From assembly GCF_014117265.1 (NCBI RefSeq), contig NZ_CP059833.1, positions 959,068 through 1,023,067 of the forward strand: DNA of 64,000 nucleotides, read 5' to 3'. Numbering within the stretch: position 1 is the first letter of the stretch; every line of letters begins with the position of its first letter. The DNA comes from Corynebacterium hindlerae. Lineage in GTDB: Bacteria > Actinomycetota > Actinomycetes > Mycobacteriales > Mycobacteriaceae. Below are positions 18,021 through 26,840 of the stretch, one piece after another. The translations under genes were made by a program, and so were the position numbers. The notes below the pieces were generated by a model. The model worked only from the letters and a program-made list of their open reading frames with translations, was not told the DNA's origin and ran no database searches.

Positions 18021-19184
18021 ATGACTCGTGATTTTGACATCATTGTTTTTGGTGCAACTAGTTTCGTCGGCAAGCTCACTGCTCAGTATTTAGCGCGCGA
18101 ACACGGTGACCTTAAGATCGCGCTCGCGGGGCGTAACTGGGCAAAGCTGCAGGCTTTGCAGCTCCCCTTCCCTCTCCTGAAGGCTGATGCAGCTAACAAG
18201 TCGGAGTTGGATGACCTCGCGAAGAAAACGAAAGTGATCATCTCCACCGTGGGCCCCTACACCCGCTACGGCGATTTCCTCGTTGATGCGTGTGCGGAAC
18301 ATAACACCCACTATGTGGACCTTTGCGGCGAAGCTCTGTTTATTCGCCGTGTGATTGATCGTTGGCACGGAAAGACGGATGCCAAAATTGTGCATTCCTG
18401 CGGTTTCGATTCCGTCCCTAGCGACATGGGCATGTTCCATCTGTGGCTCAAGAGTGGCCGTAAGGAATTTAGTGAGGTGGTGATGAGCGTCGATAAGCTG
18501 CAGGGCGGACTGTCGGGCGGCACCGTCGACTCGATGCGCGAGGTGAGCCGCGACGCGAAACGCATGCCAAAAGGCGGCGCAATTTTGCACAGCCCCTACA
18601 CCCTGTCACCAGATCATACGAAGGAACCAGACCTCGGCGAACAGCCCGATTTTGTGGCCCGCTACATCCCGCTCATCAAACAGTGGGCTGGCCCCTTCTT
18701 CATGTCGATGTTCAACACCCGCGTCGTGCGCCGCTCCAACACGCTCAGCGGCTACCGCTATGGGCGGGCGCTACGCTACAGCGAAGTCGCCCCTACCGGC
18801 GAAGGGCTGACTGGCAAGCTCAAAGCGAAGGCGCTCCTCGGCGCGGTCGGCGCGGCCTTCTCCGCCATCATGGTGGACAAGCTGCGTAAACCGCTCTCCG
18901 CCGTGGTGCCGGAGCCGGGTGAAGGGCCCGCCAAGCTTGACGACGGCGGATTCACCATCACCCATCACGGCCAAGCCCTCGACGGCTCCTACCATTCCGC
19001 ACGAGTCAGCGCCGAAGGGGACCCCGGATATAAAGTCACCGCAATGATGCTCGGCGTGGCCGCCGTTGTCCTAGCCACCTCCCCCGCCGGGTTGCCTGAG
19101 GAAACCGGCGTACTAACCCCTGCCACCGGTCTTGGGGAGCCCTACCTGGAAGCGCTCCGAGCTGGCGGGATGTATTTTAGCTAG
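18021..19184 (+). CDS. Saccharopine dehydrogenase-like / trans-acting enoyl reductase-type protein
   Basis: A 387-aa protein with an N-terminal Rossmann domain. The dinucleotide-binding motif is VFGATSFVGKLTAQYL (residues about 9-24), followed by LKIALAGRNWAKL, and a conserved segment YTRYGDFLVDACAEHNTHYVDL and GFDSVPSDMG. Mycobacterial relatives include the trans-acting enoyl reductase of phthiocerol synthesis and conserved saccharopine-dehydrogenase-like proteins. In a corynebacterium without that lipid pathway the substrate is unknown, though a lipid role is plausible. The gene stands alone and is followed by two GC-rich palindromes. Confidence 0.85.
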   Translation: MTRDFDIIVFGATSFVGKLTAQYLAREHGDLKIALAGRNWAKLQALQLPFPLLKADAANKSELDDLAKKTKVIISTVGPYTRYGDFLVDACAEHNTHYVDLCGEALFIRRVIDRWHGKTDAKIVHSCGFDSVPSDMGMFHLWLKSGRKEFSEVVMSVDKLQGGLSGGTVDSMREVSRDAKRMPKGGAILHSPYTLSPDHTKEPDLGEQPDFVARYIPLIKQWAGPFFMSMFNTRVVRRSNTLSGYRYGRALRYSEVAPTGEGLTGKLKAKALLGAVGAAFSAIMVDKLRKPLSAVVPEPGEGPAKLDDGGFTITHHGQALDGSYHSARVSAEGDPGYKVTAMMLGVAAVVLATSPAGLPEETGVLTPATGLGEPYLEALRAGGMYFS

Positions 19185-19208
19185 GCTGGCTCGGTTATGG
19201 GCCATATC

Positions 19209-19228
19209 CCCGGGAAGCGTTTCCCGGG
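19209..19228. repeat. CCCGGGAA palindrome, copy 1
   Basis: CCCGGGAA (19209-19216), loop GCGT, TTCCCGGG (19221-19228): a perfect 8-bp stem 24 bp after the reductase stop. No T-run follows. Confidence 0.7.
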
Positions 19229-19280
19229 TCTCGGCGCCACAACCTGCCGCACATGTGCTATTTGGCTTTTCAGCCCGCGA

Positions 19281-19302
19281 AACCCGGGAAATGCTTCCCG
19301 GG
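19281..19302. repeat. CCCGGGAA palindrome, copy 2
   Basis: ACCCGGGAA (19281-19289), loop ATGC, TTCCCGGGT (19294-19302), a perfect 9-bp stem whose arms repeat those of copy 1. A degenerate third copy, GGAAACGCTTCC, is at 21903-21914 upstream of cstA. The pair lies between convergent genes and could be a transcription barrier or a protein-binding site. Confidence 0.7.
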
Positions 19303-19331
19303 TTTCAAGTAACTAAGAACTGACTCACCGC

Positions 19332-19511
19332 TCAGCAGCACCGCGCGCCTGGGTTTGCGGCCTTTTCTGCGTAGCGTTGCCGGAAATATTCCCGCTCAGA
19401 GGGGATCGGTCGGTCTGGGTGATGGTGCCTTAGGTGAGCCACGTATTTGGCGTACTCGTTTTCTCCTACGATCTCTCCGAGCCACCACCACACGGCTTTA
19501 ATGATGCGCAT
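19332..19511 (-). CDS. YbdD/YjiX family protein
   Basis: A 59-aa basic protein beginning MRIIKAVWWWLGEIVGENEYAKYV and containing HHPDRPIPSEREYFRQRY, the hallmark of the YbdD/YjiX family. In enterobacteria the family members YbdD and YjiX are encoded directly downstream of cstA and btsT, and YjiX/YbdD is needed for pyruvate transport. The same pairing is seen here, with the start overlapping the cstA stop by 14 bp, which supports translational coupling and a joint role in uptake. The ATG at 19511 is preferred over an upstream one at 19547. Confidence 0.85.
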   Translation of the reverse strand: MRIIKAVWWWLGEIVGENEYAKYVAHLRHHHPDRPIPSEREYFRQRYAEKAANPGARCC

Positions 19512-21771
19512 GGGCCACCGGCCTTTGTTCTGCCCAGAGCTCTTCAAGTTGCTTCTCTACGTCGGTTGCCACCATTGAGCGTGGCGCGAAGTACGCTGAT
19601 GGAACTTCCTCGTCCTCGGTAGTTGGGGTCTGCTCGCCACGCTGCTGGGCCGCCAGTGCGCGTGCACATGCCACCAGAGCAGCAATCACTACTGCGAGCG
19701 TCAGGACCGCAAAGAGAATCGACAGCACGCCCTGGATCATCGTGTTGCGGATGACTGCATCGATTTCTTCAACTGTCTTCGCCGTGCCAAATTGGGTAAG
19801 CCCCTGAGCCTTGGCATCTGCAAAGCGGTTGTGCTGGGCAAAGTAACCAATCTTGGGGTTGCTGGAGAAGATTTTCTGCCAGGAGGCGTACATGGTCACG
19901 ATCAGGTCCCAGAACATCGGAATTCCGGGAATCCACGCCCACTTGAGGTATCCCTTCTTCACCACGATTACCAAAACTAGTGATAGTGCGATGGCGGCTA
20001 GGAGCTGGTTGGCGATGCCGAACAGCGGGAAGAGCACGTTAATGCCGCCGAGAGGGTCGGTGACACCCATGAGCAGGATGGCACCCCAGAGCGCACATAC
20101 GAAGACGGTGGAGATCCAGTGTCCGAGCGTCCATTCTGGGTCACGGAACTTCTTCAGTCCTGGCACGTTGGCCAGGGTGTCGGTCATCATGAAACGCGCC
20201 ACGCGGGTTCCGGCGTCGACGGTGGTGAGGATAAACAATGCCTCAAACATGATGGCGAAGTGGTACCAGAATGCCTGCATCTCTGGGTGGCCGAAGATGT
20301 CGGTGAGAATTTGCGACATGCCGAAGGCCAGCGTCGGAGCACCACCGGTGCGGGAGATGATGGTGTGTTCGCCTACCGATTGTGCGGCGGCCGTGAGTTG
20401 TTCCGGAGTTAGTCCAACTCCAGGCAGGTTCAAGCTGTTGACAAAGGCTGCTGCGGTTTCAGGGTCTGCTCCAGTCAGAGCTGCTGGGGCGTTCATTGCG
20501 AAGTAAAGGTGACGGTCCAAAATCACGGCGGTGATCAATGCCATGATCGCGACGAAAGATTCCATGAGCATGCCGCCGTAGCCGATCATGCGCATCTGCG
20601 ACTCTTTCTCGACCAGTTTCGGAGTGGTTCCTGAGGAGATCAGCGCATGGAATCCAGACAGTGCACCACAAGCAATGGTGATGAACAGGAATGGGAAGAG
20701 GTTACCCGCAAACACGGGTCCTTGACCGTTCTTGGCGAACTCTGTGATCGCAGGCATGTGCACTTCAGGGCGGTCAATGAGGATGCCCACAGCCAGCATC
20801 GCGATCACACCGACCTTCATGAAGGTGGAGAGATAGTCACGCGGCGCCAGCAACAGCCATACCGGAAGGATCGCAGCAATGACGCCGTAAGCAATCAACG
20901 CCCACGCGAGGGTGACTTTGGAAAGCGTGAACCACTCCACACCCCAGGACGTGTCCGCGACCCAGCCACCTGCAACGATGGACAGCAGCAGTAACACCAC
21001 ACCGATGACAGATACCTCCATGACCCGGCCAGGCCGGATGTAGCGCAGGTAGACACCCATGAACAGTGCGATCGGGATTGTCATCGCGATGGAGAACACA
21101 CCCCACGGTGATTCCGCCAACGCGTTCACCACCACCAGCGCAAGCACGGCGATGATGATGATCATGATGGAAATGACGGCCAGGATACCGGCGGCGCCAC
21201 CGACAGAGCCGACCTCGTCCTTGACCATCTGCCCCAGGGAGCGGCCGCCGCGCCTTGTCGACGCCCACAGCACCAAATAATCCTGGACCGCACCGGCAAG
21301 AATCACACCGACAACGATCCACAACGTCCCAGGCAGATACCCCATCTGGGCTGCCATTACTGGCCCCACCAACGGCCCCGCACCGGCAATAGCGGCGAAA
21401 TGGTGACCAAACAGAACGCGGCGGTCAGTGGGCATGAAGTCTTTGCCATCATTGTGATATTCGGCGGGAGTAGCACGCGAGTCCTTCGGGCGCACAATCT
21501 GGTATTCCACCAAACGCGCATAGAAGGTGAAAGCAATGATGTACGACCCCACCGCTGCGAGCACTAGCCAAACCGCATTGATGGTTTCCCCACGATGAAA
21601 AGCTACGACGCCCCAGCCTGCTGCTGCCATCAGGGCGACGATGACAAGAAAGATTTTAGTTTTCCAGCTCGGATTTCGATTGTCAACAACGCCAACCGGC
21701 AGATCGGTGGCGTCCGAATGGATGAATTCAACACCGTCGGGGGCATTGAGCTTGCTAGTTACCGCAGTCAT
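19498..21771 (-). CDS. cstA: Carbon starvation protein A, pyruvate/peptide-type transporter
   Basis: A 757-aa polytopic membrane protein with more than 15 hydrophobic segments. CstA family stretches include RRVLFGHHFAAIAGAGPLVGPVMAAQMGYLPGTLWI, GGRSLGQMVKDEVG, AFHALISSGTTPKL-like (GFHALISSGTTPKLV) and DAGTRVARFMMTD. In E. coli CstA and BtsT are pyruvate/peptide importers. The small YbdD-like gene follows with overlap. The roughly 330-bp upstream gap is shared with divergent metY. Length is typical of the family. Confidence 0.95.
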   Translation of the reverse strand: MTAVTSKLNAPDGVEFIHSDATDLPVGVVDNRNPSWKTKIFLVIVALMAAAGWGVVAFHRGETINAVWLVLAAVGSYIIAFTFYARLVEYQIVRPKDSRATPAEYHNDGKDFMPTDRRVLFGHHFAAIAGAGPLVGPVMAAQMGYLPGTLWIVVGVILAGAVQDYLVLWASTRRGGRSLGQMVKDEVGSVGGAAGILAVISIMIIIIAVLALVVVNALAESPWGVFSIAMTIPIALFMGVYLRYIRPGRVMEVSVIGVVLLLLSIVAGGWVADTSWGVEWFTLSKVTLAWALIAYGVIAAILPVWLLLAPRDYLSTFMKVGVIAMLAVGILIDRPEVHMPAITEFAKNGQGPVFAGNLFPFLFITIACGALSGFHALISSGTTPKLVEKESQMRMIGYGGMLMESFVAIMALITAVILDRHLYFAMNAPAALTGADPETAAAFVNSLNLPGVGLTPEQLTAAAQSVGEHTIISRTGGAPTLAFGMSQILTDIFGHPEMQAFWYHFAIMFEALFILTTVDAGTRVARFMMTDTLANVPGLKKFRDPEWTLGHWISTVFVCALWGAILLMGVTDPLGGINVLFPLFGIANQLLAAIALSLVLVIVVKKGYLKWAWIPGIPMFWDLIVTMYASWQKIFSSNPKIGYFAQHNRFADAKAQGLTQFGTAKTVEEIDAVIRNTMIQGVLSILFAVLTLAVVIAALVACARALAAQQRGEQTPTTEDEEVPSAYFAPRSMVATDVEKQLEELWAEQRPVAHAHH

Positions 21772-21977
21772 CGCATCGGTTCCCTTTCTGTTAGCACATA
21801 TGATTTTGACACTTACGTCCCAAAGTTATCTTTTTTCAACTTGCGTCACAATAGTTTCGTTCATATGCAATGAAACACCCCGCCCTTTCCACCACATTCC
21901 CAGGAAACGCTTCCCGAGCTTCCCGAAAAAACTACCCAAGCACGCCCCTAGGAGTCACCACCCAAGCCAACCCCTCC

Positions 21978-21993
21978 AAGACCAAGAGGTCTA
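21978..21993 (+). promoter_or_regulatory. McbR-like box (distal) upstream of metY
   Basis: AAGAC-CAAGAG-GTCTA matches the McbR operator TAGAC-N6-GTCTA in 9 of 10 fixed positions. McbR is the TetR-type repressor of sulfur-amino-acid genes in C. glutamicum, relieved by low S-adenosylhomocysteine. Confidence 0.55.
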
Positions 21994-22031
21994 TTTAATT
22001 CACCTCCACTACCTGCAATTACTCACATAAA

Positions 22032-22065
22032 TAGACCAAGCGGTTTACATAGACTAAGCTGTCCG
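22032..22065 (+). promoter_or_regulatory. Two McbR-like boxes (proximal) upstream of metY
   Basis: TAGAC-CAAGCG-GTTTA (22032-22047) and TAGAC-TAAGCT-GTCCG (22050-22065) match TAGAC-N6-GTCTA at 9 and 8 of 10 positions. They are arranged in tandem, 18 bp apart start to start, and end about 40 bp before the metY ATG, where they would cover the promoter. Confidence 0.6.
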
Positions 22066-22103
22066 CTACATTGATAACGAAGCTAACACGGAAAGGACAA
22101 ACA

Positions 22104-23417
22104 ATGCCTAAATACGACAACTCCAACACCTCAGAGTGGGGATTCAACACCCGCGCAATCCACGCTGCACAACCGGTTGATTCCGACACGGGCGCGCGTA
22201 ACCTGCCGATTTACCTCACATCCTCATATGTGTTTGATTCCGCAGAGCACGCCTCGCAGCGTTTCGATCTCTCTGATGCCGGACCGGTCTATTCCCGACT
22301 GACCAATCCGACTGTCGCCGCCGTGGAAAGCCGAATCGCGGACCTGGAGGGCGGCGTCCACGCGGTGTTGTTCGCTTCCGGAATGGCTGCAGAAACCGCT
22401 GCGATCCTGAACCTGGCTGAGGCTGGCAGCCACATCGTTTCCTCCCCTCGTCTCTACGGCGGCACCGAGACACTGTTCCAGGTCACGCTGAAGCGCCTTG
22501 GTATCGAGACCACCTTCGTGGAAAACCCAGAGGATCCCGAGTCCTGGCAAGCCGCGGTGCAGGACAACACCGTTGCTTTCTACGGGGAGACCTTCGGCAA
22601 CCCAATCGCCGATGTGCTGGACATCCCTGCTGTAGCTGAGGTAGCTCACCGCAACAGCGTGCCACTGATCGTGGATAACACCCTGGCCACCGCTGCCCTG
22701 GTTCGCCCGCTGGAGCTGGGCGCCGATATCGTGGTGGCATCGCTTACCAAGTTCTACACCGGCAACGGCTCTGGCCTGGGTGGTGTGCTCGTTGACGGTG
22801 GCACCTTCGACTGGACTGTTGAGCGCAACGGCAAGCCTGTGTTCCCACAGTTCGTTACTCCGGACCCGGCATATCACGGACTGAAGTACGCTGACCTTGG
22901 TGCTCCAGCGTTTGGGCTGAAGGCGCGCGTCGGCGTGCTGCGCGATACCGGTGCCGCTCCTTCCCCGCTAAATGCGTGGATCACGGCGCAGGGCCTGGAT
23001 ACCCTCAGCTTGCGTGTGGAGCGCCACAACGAAAATGCCCTGGCAGTCGCACGTTTCTTGTCTGAGCATGAGAAGGTCGCGTCGGTGAACTACGCCGGTT
23101 TGGAGGATTCCCCGTTCTACGCTACGAAGGAGAAGATCGGCGCAAAATACACCGGCTCTGTGCTGTCCTTCGACATCAGGGGTGGCCGCGAGGAGGCTTG
23201 GCGCTTTATCGACGCCCTGAAGCTGCACTCGAACCTCGCGAACGTCGGCGATGTTCGTTCCCTGGTGGTGCACCCGGCCACCACCACGCATTCCCAGTCT
23301 GATGAGGCCGGTTTGAAACGAGCAGGTATCACACAAGCTACAATCCGACTATCCGTCGGCATTGAAGATATCGCCGATATCATTGCTGACCTGAACCGAG
23401 GTTTTGAGGCCATCTAA
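22104..23417 (+). CDS. metY: O-acetylhomoserine sulfhydrylase
   Basis: A 437-aa PLP enzyme (Cys/Met metabolism family) that converts O-acetylhomoserine and sulfide to homocysteine. Family features are NLPIYLTSSYVFDSAEHA, YSRLTNPTVAAVESRIADLEGG, ASGMAAETAAIL, VDNTLATAALVRPLELGADIVVASLTKF (PLP lysine in SLTKF), and a C-terminal HPATTTHSQ. The ATG at 22104 is chosen over 22071 because GGAAAGGACA precedes it. MetX follows one base after the stop, so both direct-sulfhydrylation steps are in one operon. Three McbR-like boxes upstream suggest repression when sulfur amino acids are plentiful. Confidence 0.96.
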   Translation: MPKYDNSNTSEWGFNTRAIHAAQPVDSDTGARNLPIYLTSSYVFDSAEHASQRFDLSDAGPVYSRLTNPTVAAVESRIADLEGGVHAVLFASGMAAETAAILNLAEAGSHIVSSPRLYGGTETLFQVTLKRLGIETTFVENPEDPESWQAAVQDNTVAFYGETFGNPIADVLDIPAVAEVAHRNSVPLIVDNTLATAALVRPLELGADIVVASLTKFYTGNGSGLGGVLVDGGTFDWTVERNGKPVFPQFVTPDPAYHGLKYADLGAPAFGLKARVGVLRDTGAAPSPLNAWITAQGLDTLSLRVERHNENALAVARFLSEHEKVASVNYAGLEDSPFYATKEKIGAKYTGSVLSFDIRGGREEAWRFIDALKLHSNLANVGDVRSLVVHPATTTHSQSDEAGLKRAGITQATIRLSVGIEDIADIIADLNRGFEAI

Positions 23418-23418
23418 T

Positions 23419-24471
23419 ATGCATTTTGTTTCCATTGGTGATTTCACCACTGAAGCCGGCGCAGTCATCGCCGATGTCACCATCGCGTACCAAACGTGGG
23501 GCGAGAACCAGGGCGACAACGTCGTCTTGGTCGAGCACGCCCTGACCGGTGACTCTGATGCTGCCACCTGGTGGGAGGGGCTCGTGGGCCCTGGCCGTGC
23601 CATCGATACCGATGAGTATTTCGTGGTGTGCACCAATGTACTGGGTGGCTGCAGGGGCACGACGGGCCCGTCATCCCCTCACCCGGAGGGTGGTTTTTGG
23701 GGGTCTCGTTTCCCCGCGATTTCCATCCGCGACCAGGTCAGCGCGGAGCACGCTGCTCTGACGGCGTTGGGCCTGGAGAAGTTCACCGCCGTGATCGGTG
23801 GTTCTATGGGTGGCGCCCGCGCGTTGGAGTGGTGCGCGATGTACCCCGACCAGGTGGGTGCCGCTCTGATCCTGGCGGTGTCCGCCCGCGCGAGCGCCTG
23901 GCAGATTGGTATTCAGGCGCAGCAGATCACATCGATTGAGAAGGATCCCGAGTGGCACGGAGGGGATTTCTACGAACTTGGCCCCGGCCCGATCACTGGC
24001 ATGGGCACGGCTCGCAAGCTGGCCCATTTGACGTACCGCGGCGAGCTGGAGATCGACGAGCGGTTCGGCGCTGACGCGCAGGACGGCGAAAACCCGCGCG
24101 GCGCTTTCCGACGCCGAGACCAGCGTTTCGCCGTGGAAAGCTATCTTGATCACCAGGCCCGCAAACTCGCAGAACGGTTTGATCCGGGCAGCTACGTGAT
24201 CCTCACCGAGGCTCTCAACCGCCACGACATCGGCCGCGGGCGCGGAGGCCTGAACCGGGCATTGGCCAATATCAAGGTTCCGACCTTCGTCGTGGGCGTA
24301 GACACGGACATCTTGTACCCGTACCACCAGCAGGAGCACCTATCCCGTAACCTCGGGAACCTCCTGGGGATGGGGAAGATTGTCTCCCCGGTAGGCCATG
24401 ATGCGTTCCTCACGGAAACGCGCCAGCTCGATCAGCTGACGCGGCGATTCTTCCGGCTGGCACGGTCCTAA
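23419..24471 (+). CDS. metX: Homoserine O-acetyltransferase
   Basis: A 350-aa alpha/beta-hydrolase-fold enzyme that acetylates homoserine with acetyl-CoA. The nucleophile elbow is VIGGSMGGARALEW, with LTGDSDAATWWEG and NVLGGCRGTTGPSS upstream, the catalytic Asp in VGVDTDILYPYHQQ and the His in PVGHDAFLTE. The ATG at 23419 is one base after the metY stop. It supplies the MetY substrate, so the two genes form a complete route from homoserine to homocysteine. The 3' end overlaps the convergent DUF3017 gene by 4 bp. Confidence 0.96.
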   Translation: MHFVSIGDFTTEAGAVIADVTIAYQTWGENQGDNVVLVEHALTGDSDAATWWEGLVGPGRAIDTDEYFVVCTNVLGGCRGTTGPSSPHPEGGFWGSRFPAISIRDQVSAEHAALTALGLEKFTAVIGGSMGGARALEWCAMYPDQVGAALILAVSARASAWQIGIQAQQITSIEKDPEWHGGDFYELGPGPITGMGTARKLAHLTYRGELEIDERFGADAQDGENPRGAFRRRDQRFAVESYLDHQARKLAERFDPGSYVILTEALNRHDIGRGRGGLNRALANIKVPTFVVGVDTDILYPYHQQEHLSRNLGNLLGMGKIVSPVGHDAFLTETRQLDQLTRRFFRLARS

Positions 24472-24785
24472 CTACCGAGGGCATCCACCGATACTGCGAG
24501 GAACACCATGATGGCGCCGAGGAGCGTCGAAAAGGCAGCATCGAAGCGTCGTGAGCGCACCGCCAGAACGCCGAGGGATCGGGAATCACACGTGAGCCGT
24601 AGCACGGCGAGCCATATCATGGCCACGCCGAAGGCAAACGTGGAACGGCGCCAGTGCTCCGTCAAAGACAGCACTGCGGCGGTCACGATGGCTAGGCCAA
24701 ACAGCACTACCCCGGCCAGTTGTAGGTTCCGGGGGACTTTGGATGCTGGTAAATCCGCGTCGTGCGGATTAGCCAGTAGGTTCAT
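24468..24785 (-). CDS. DUF3017 family membrane protein
   Basis: About 105 aa with three hydrophobic segments (LQLAGVVLFGLAIVTAAVLSL, STFAFGVAMIWLAVLRL, FSTLLGAIMVFLAVSVD) and the sequence RSLGVLAVRSRRFDAAF, characteristic of actinobacterial DUF3017 proteins usually encoded after folD. It follows folD here too. The ATG at 24785 has no clear Shine-Dalgarno; a TTG at 24803 immediately after the folD stop is the alternative. Function unknown. Confidence 0.75.
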   Translation of the reverse strand: MNLLANPHDADLPASKVPRNLQLAGVVLFGLAIVTAAVLSLTEHWRRSTFAFGVAMIWLAVLRLTCDSRSLGVLAVRSRRFDAAFSTLLGAIMVFLAVSVDALGS

Positions 24786-24805
24786 CGGCGGCTGGGAAGG
24801 CAATG

Positions 24806-25657
24806 CTACTGCGCTGCCTGTTCTGCGCGTTCCACCACATTGCGGACCAGGAACGCGCGGGTCAGCGGGCCCACGCCGCCTGGGTTCGGAGAAACGAAAC
24901 CTGCGACGTCCCAGACGTCTGGGTGTACGTCGCCGAGCAGTTTGCCGTCCTTACGGGATACTCCCACATCCAGGATGGCCGCTCCGGGCTTGACCATGTC
25001 TGCCGTCAGCATGTGTGGCTGGCCGGCGGCGGCTACGATGACGTCGGCCTCGCGGGTTTCCGCAGCTAGGTCCTTGGTGCCGGTGTGGCAGAGGGTGACG
25101 GTGGCGTTTTCACTGCGACGGGTGAGCATGAGGCCGATCGGACGTCCCACGGTCACGCCACGGCCGATCACCACCACCTTCGCGCCATCAAGTTCCACGC
25201 CGAAGCGGCGCAGCAAAGAAATCGCGCCGTTAGGGGTGCATGGCAGTGGGGCGGGCTCGTTTAAAACCAGTTTGCCCAGGTTGACGGGGTGCAAGCCGTC
25301 GGCGTCCTTCGCGGGATCAATAGCAGCGAGCACCGCGTTTTCATCCAGATGCTTCGGCAGTGGAAGCTGGACGATGTACCCGGTGCACTCTGGGTCATTG
25401 TTCAGCTCATCGATGACCTGCAGCAGCTCTTCTTGGGAAATGTCCCCTGGCAGATCCTTCCGGATGGAACGCACCCCGATTTGTTCGCAGTCGCGGTGCT
25501 TCATTTTCACGTAGGAGTGCGAGGCCGGGTCATCTCCCACCAGCACGGTAGCCAAACCTGGGGTGATCCCCTTTTTCTGCAGCGCAGCTACGCGCTGCGC
25601 AAGGTCTGCGAAAATCTCATCCCGGTACAAATTTCCATCAAGCTTGGTAGCAGTCAT
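24806..25657 (-). CDS. folD: Bifunctional methylenetetrahydrofolate dehydrogenase/cyclohydrolase
   Basis: A 283-aa folate enzyme interconverting methylene-, methenyl- and 10-formyl-tetrahydrofolate with NADP. Motifs are [23 protein letters not shown] (catalytic Lys region), [25 protein letters not shown], the NADP-binding [17 protein letters not shown] and [19 protein letters not shown]. The ATG at 25657 is chosen because [15 protein letters not shown] is the normal N-terminus; longer frames upstream lack homology. It is divergent from trmL by 49 bp. Confidence 0.96.
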   Translation of the reverse strand: MTATKLDGNLYRDEIFADLAQRVAALQKKGITPGLATVLVGDDPASHSYVKMKHRDCEQIGVRSIRKDLPGDISQEELLQVIDELNNDPECTGYIVQLPLPKHLDENAVLAAIDPAKDADGLHPVNLGKLVLNEPAPLPCTPNGAISLLRRFGVELDGAKVVVIGRGVTVGRPIGLMLTRRSENATVTLCHTGTKDLAAETREADVIVAAAGQPHMLTADMVKPGAAILDVGVSRKDGKLLGDVHPDVWDVAGFVSPNPGGVGPLTRAFLVRNVVERAEQAAQ

Positions 25658-25706
25658 GGGGCCATTATTCCACGGATCCCGGTACCTGCGACTAGATTGG
25701 TCAGTC

Positions 25707-26177
25707 ATGAGTCCTTTCGCGCACATCATCTTCGACCAACCGGTCATCCCACCCAATACCGGCAATGCCATCCGCATGTGCGCGGGGACTGGCGCGACAC
25801 TCCATCTGGCGGGGCCGCTCGGGTTCAATTTGGAGGAAAAGAATCTGCGACGCGCGGGCCTGGATTACCATGACCTGGCCGTCGTGAAGCTGCATGACAG
25901 CCTGCAGGACGCCCTCGACTCTCTGCCCGGCGCGCGCGTCTTTGCGTTTTCAGCGCGGGCAACAACCAGCTACACCGCGGTGGACTATCAGCCCGGCGAT
26001 GTGCTGCTCTTCGGCACCGAGCCGACGGGGCTGAGCGACGCCGCCCTGAGCCACCCGCGGATCACCGAGCAGCTCCGGATTCCGATGTTGCCTGGTCGGC
26101 GCTCTATGAACCTTTCCAATGCGGCTGCTGTGGCCGCGTACGAGGCCTGGCGCCAGTTAGGATTCCCCGGAGCCTGA
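25707..26177 (+). CDS. trmL: tRNA (cytidine/uridine(34)-2'-O)-methyltransferase TrmL
   Basis: A 156-aa SPOUT methyltransferase that modifies the wobble base of tRNA-Leu species. Hallmarks are [34 protein letters not shown] at the start, [18 protein letters not shown] and the knotted SAM-binding end [26 protein letters not shown]. Length is standard. The ATG at 25707 begins the conserved sequence. The 3' end overlaps the convergent DtxR-family gene by about 20 bp. Confidence 0.93.
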   Translation: MSPFAHIIFDQPVIPPNTGNAIRMCAGTGATLHLAGPLGFNLEEKNLRRAGLDYHDLAVVKLHDSLQDALDSLPGARVFAFSARATTSYTAVDYQPGDVLLFGTEPTGLSDAALSHPRITEQLRIPMLPGRRSMNLSNAAAVAAYEAWRQLGFPGA

Positions 26178-26840
26178 GCCGTCGGCGATGGTGATTGCGG
26201 TGAGGGCGATGTCTGCGAGCGCGACCTCTTTACCCGCTACTTGCACTATCTGCATGCCCCCAAAACCTCGTTCCCCAAGGCTCACCTGCGCGCCCGGCAC
26301 GATCCCATGCTGGTCAAGGTAGCGCAGCAGTGCTGGGTCGCCGTCGTGGATTCGGGACACCACTGCCACGGCACCTGGCTCCAGCTGCCCGAGGTGCCGC
26401 ACCCCAAGGTCCTCGATGTCACCAGTGGCGGTCGGGATTGGATCGCCGTGCGGGTCGTGCGTGGGGTGGCCCAGGATGTCATCGATGCGGGCGAGGAACT
26501 TTTCAGACACAGCGTGTTCCAGTGAGTCTGCTTCCTCATGCACTTCGTCCCACTGGTAGCCCAGCGAATGCACCAAGAAGGTCTCCAAGAGCCGGTGGCG
26601 GCGGGCCATCGCCAGGGCATACTTTCGGCCGGTTTGGGTGAGCGAGATTCCGCCGTAGGGCTGGTGATATACCAAATCCTGGGCAGCAAGGCGTTTAATC
26701 GCTTCAGAGGTGGTTGAGGCGCGCTGGTCGAGCGCGGTAGCGATCTCGCTCAGCGTGGCGTGGTGGCCGGTGCGCTCAGAGATGTCCCAAATCAGTTTCA
26801 GATAATCCTGAGTTTTTACCGTCAGGTCAGAGACGTGCAT
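26157..26840 (-). CDS. DtxR/MntR-family metal-dependent regulator
   Basis: A 227-aa repressor of the DtxR/IdeR/MntR class. The winged HTH is in the first 65 residues (TVKTQDYLKLIWDISERTGHHATLSEIATALDQRASTTSEAIKRLAAQDLV), then the dimerisation and metal-binding region with the conserved GRKYALAMARRHRLLETFL, DEVHEEADSLEHAVSE and GHPTHDPHGDPIP. A C-terminal FeoA/SH3-like domain follows. The metal importer genes are directly upstream on the same strand, with the start 14 bp inside the end of the permease, so the regulator is cotranscribed with its probable target. Mn rather than Fe is favoured by this context, but ligand residues alone do not settle it. Confidence 0.88.
   Translation of the reverse strand: MHVSDLTVKTQDYLKLIWDISERTGHHATLSEIATALDQRASTTSEAIKRLAAQDLVYHQPYGGISLTQTGRKYALAMARRHRLLETFLVHSLGYQWDEVHEEADSLEHAVSEKFLARIDDILGHPTHDPHGDPIPTATGDIEDLGVRHLGQLEPGAVAVVSRIHDGDPALLRYLDQHGIVPGAQVSLGERGFGGMQIVQVAGKEVALADIALTAITIADGSGSGES

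Larger units (their letters stand above)
21772..22103. promoter_or_regulatory. Divergent cstA / metY promoter region
   Basis: No gene is present. The cstA side has an AT-rich stretch (CCAAAGTTATCTTTTTTCAACTTGCGTCACAATAG), including a TGTGAC half-site on the minus strand only partly like a GlxR box. The middle has C-rich sequence with GGAAACGCTTCC (21903-21914). The metY side carries three McbR-like boxes described separately, and a GGAAAGGAC ribosome binding site. Confidence 0.5.
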
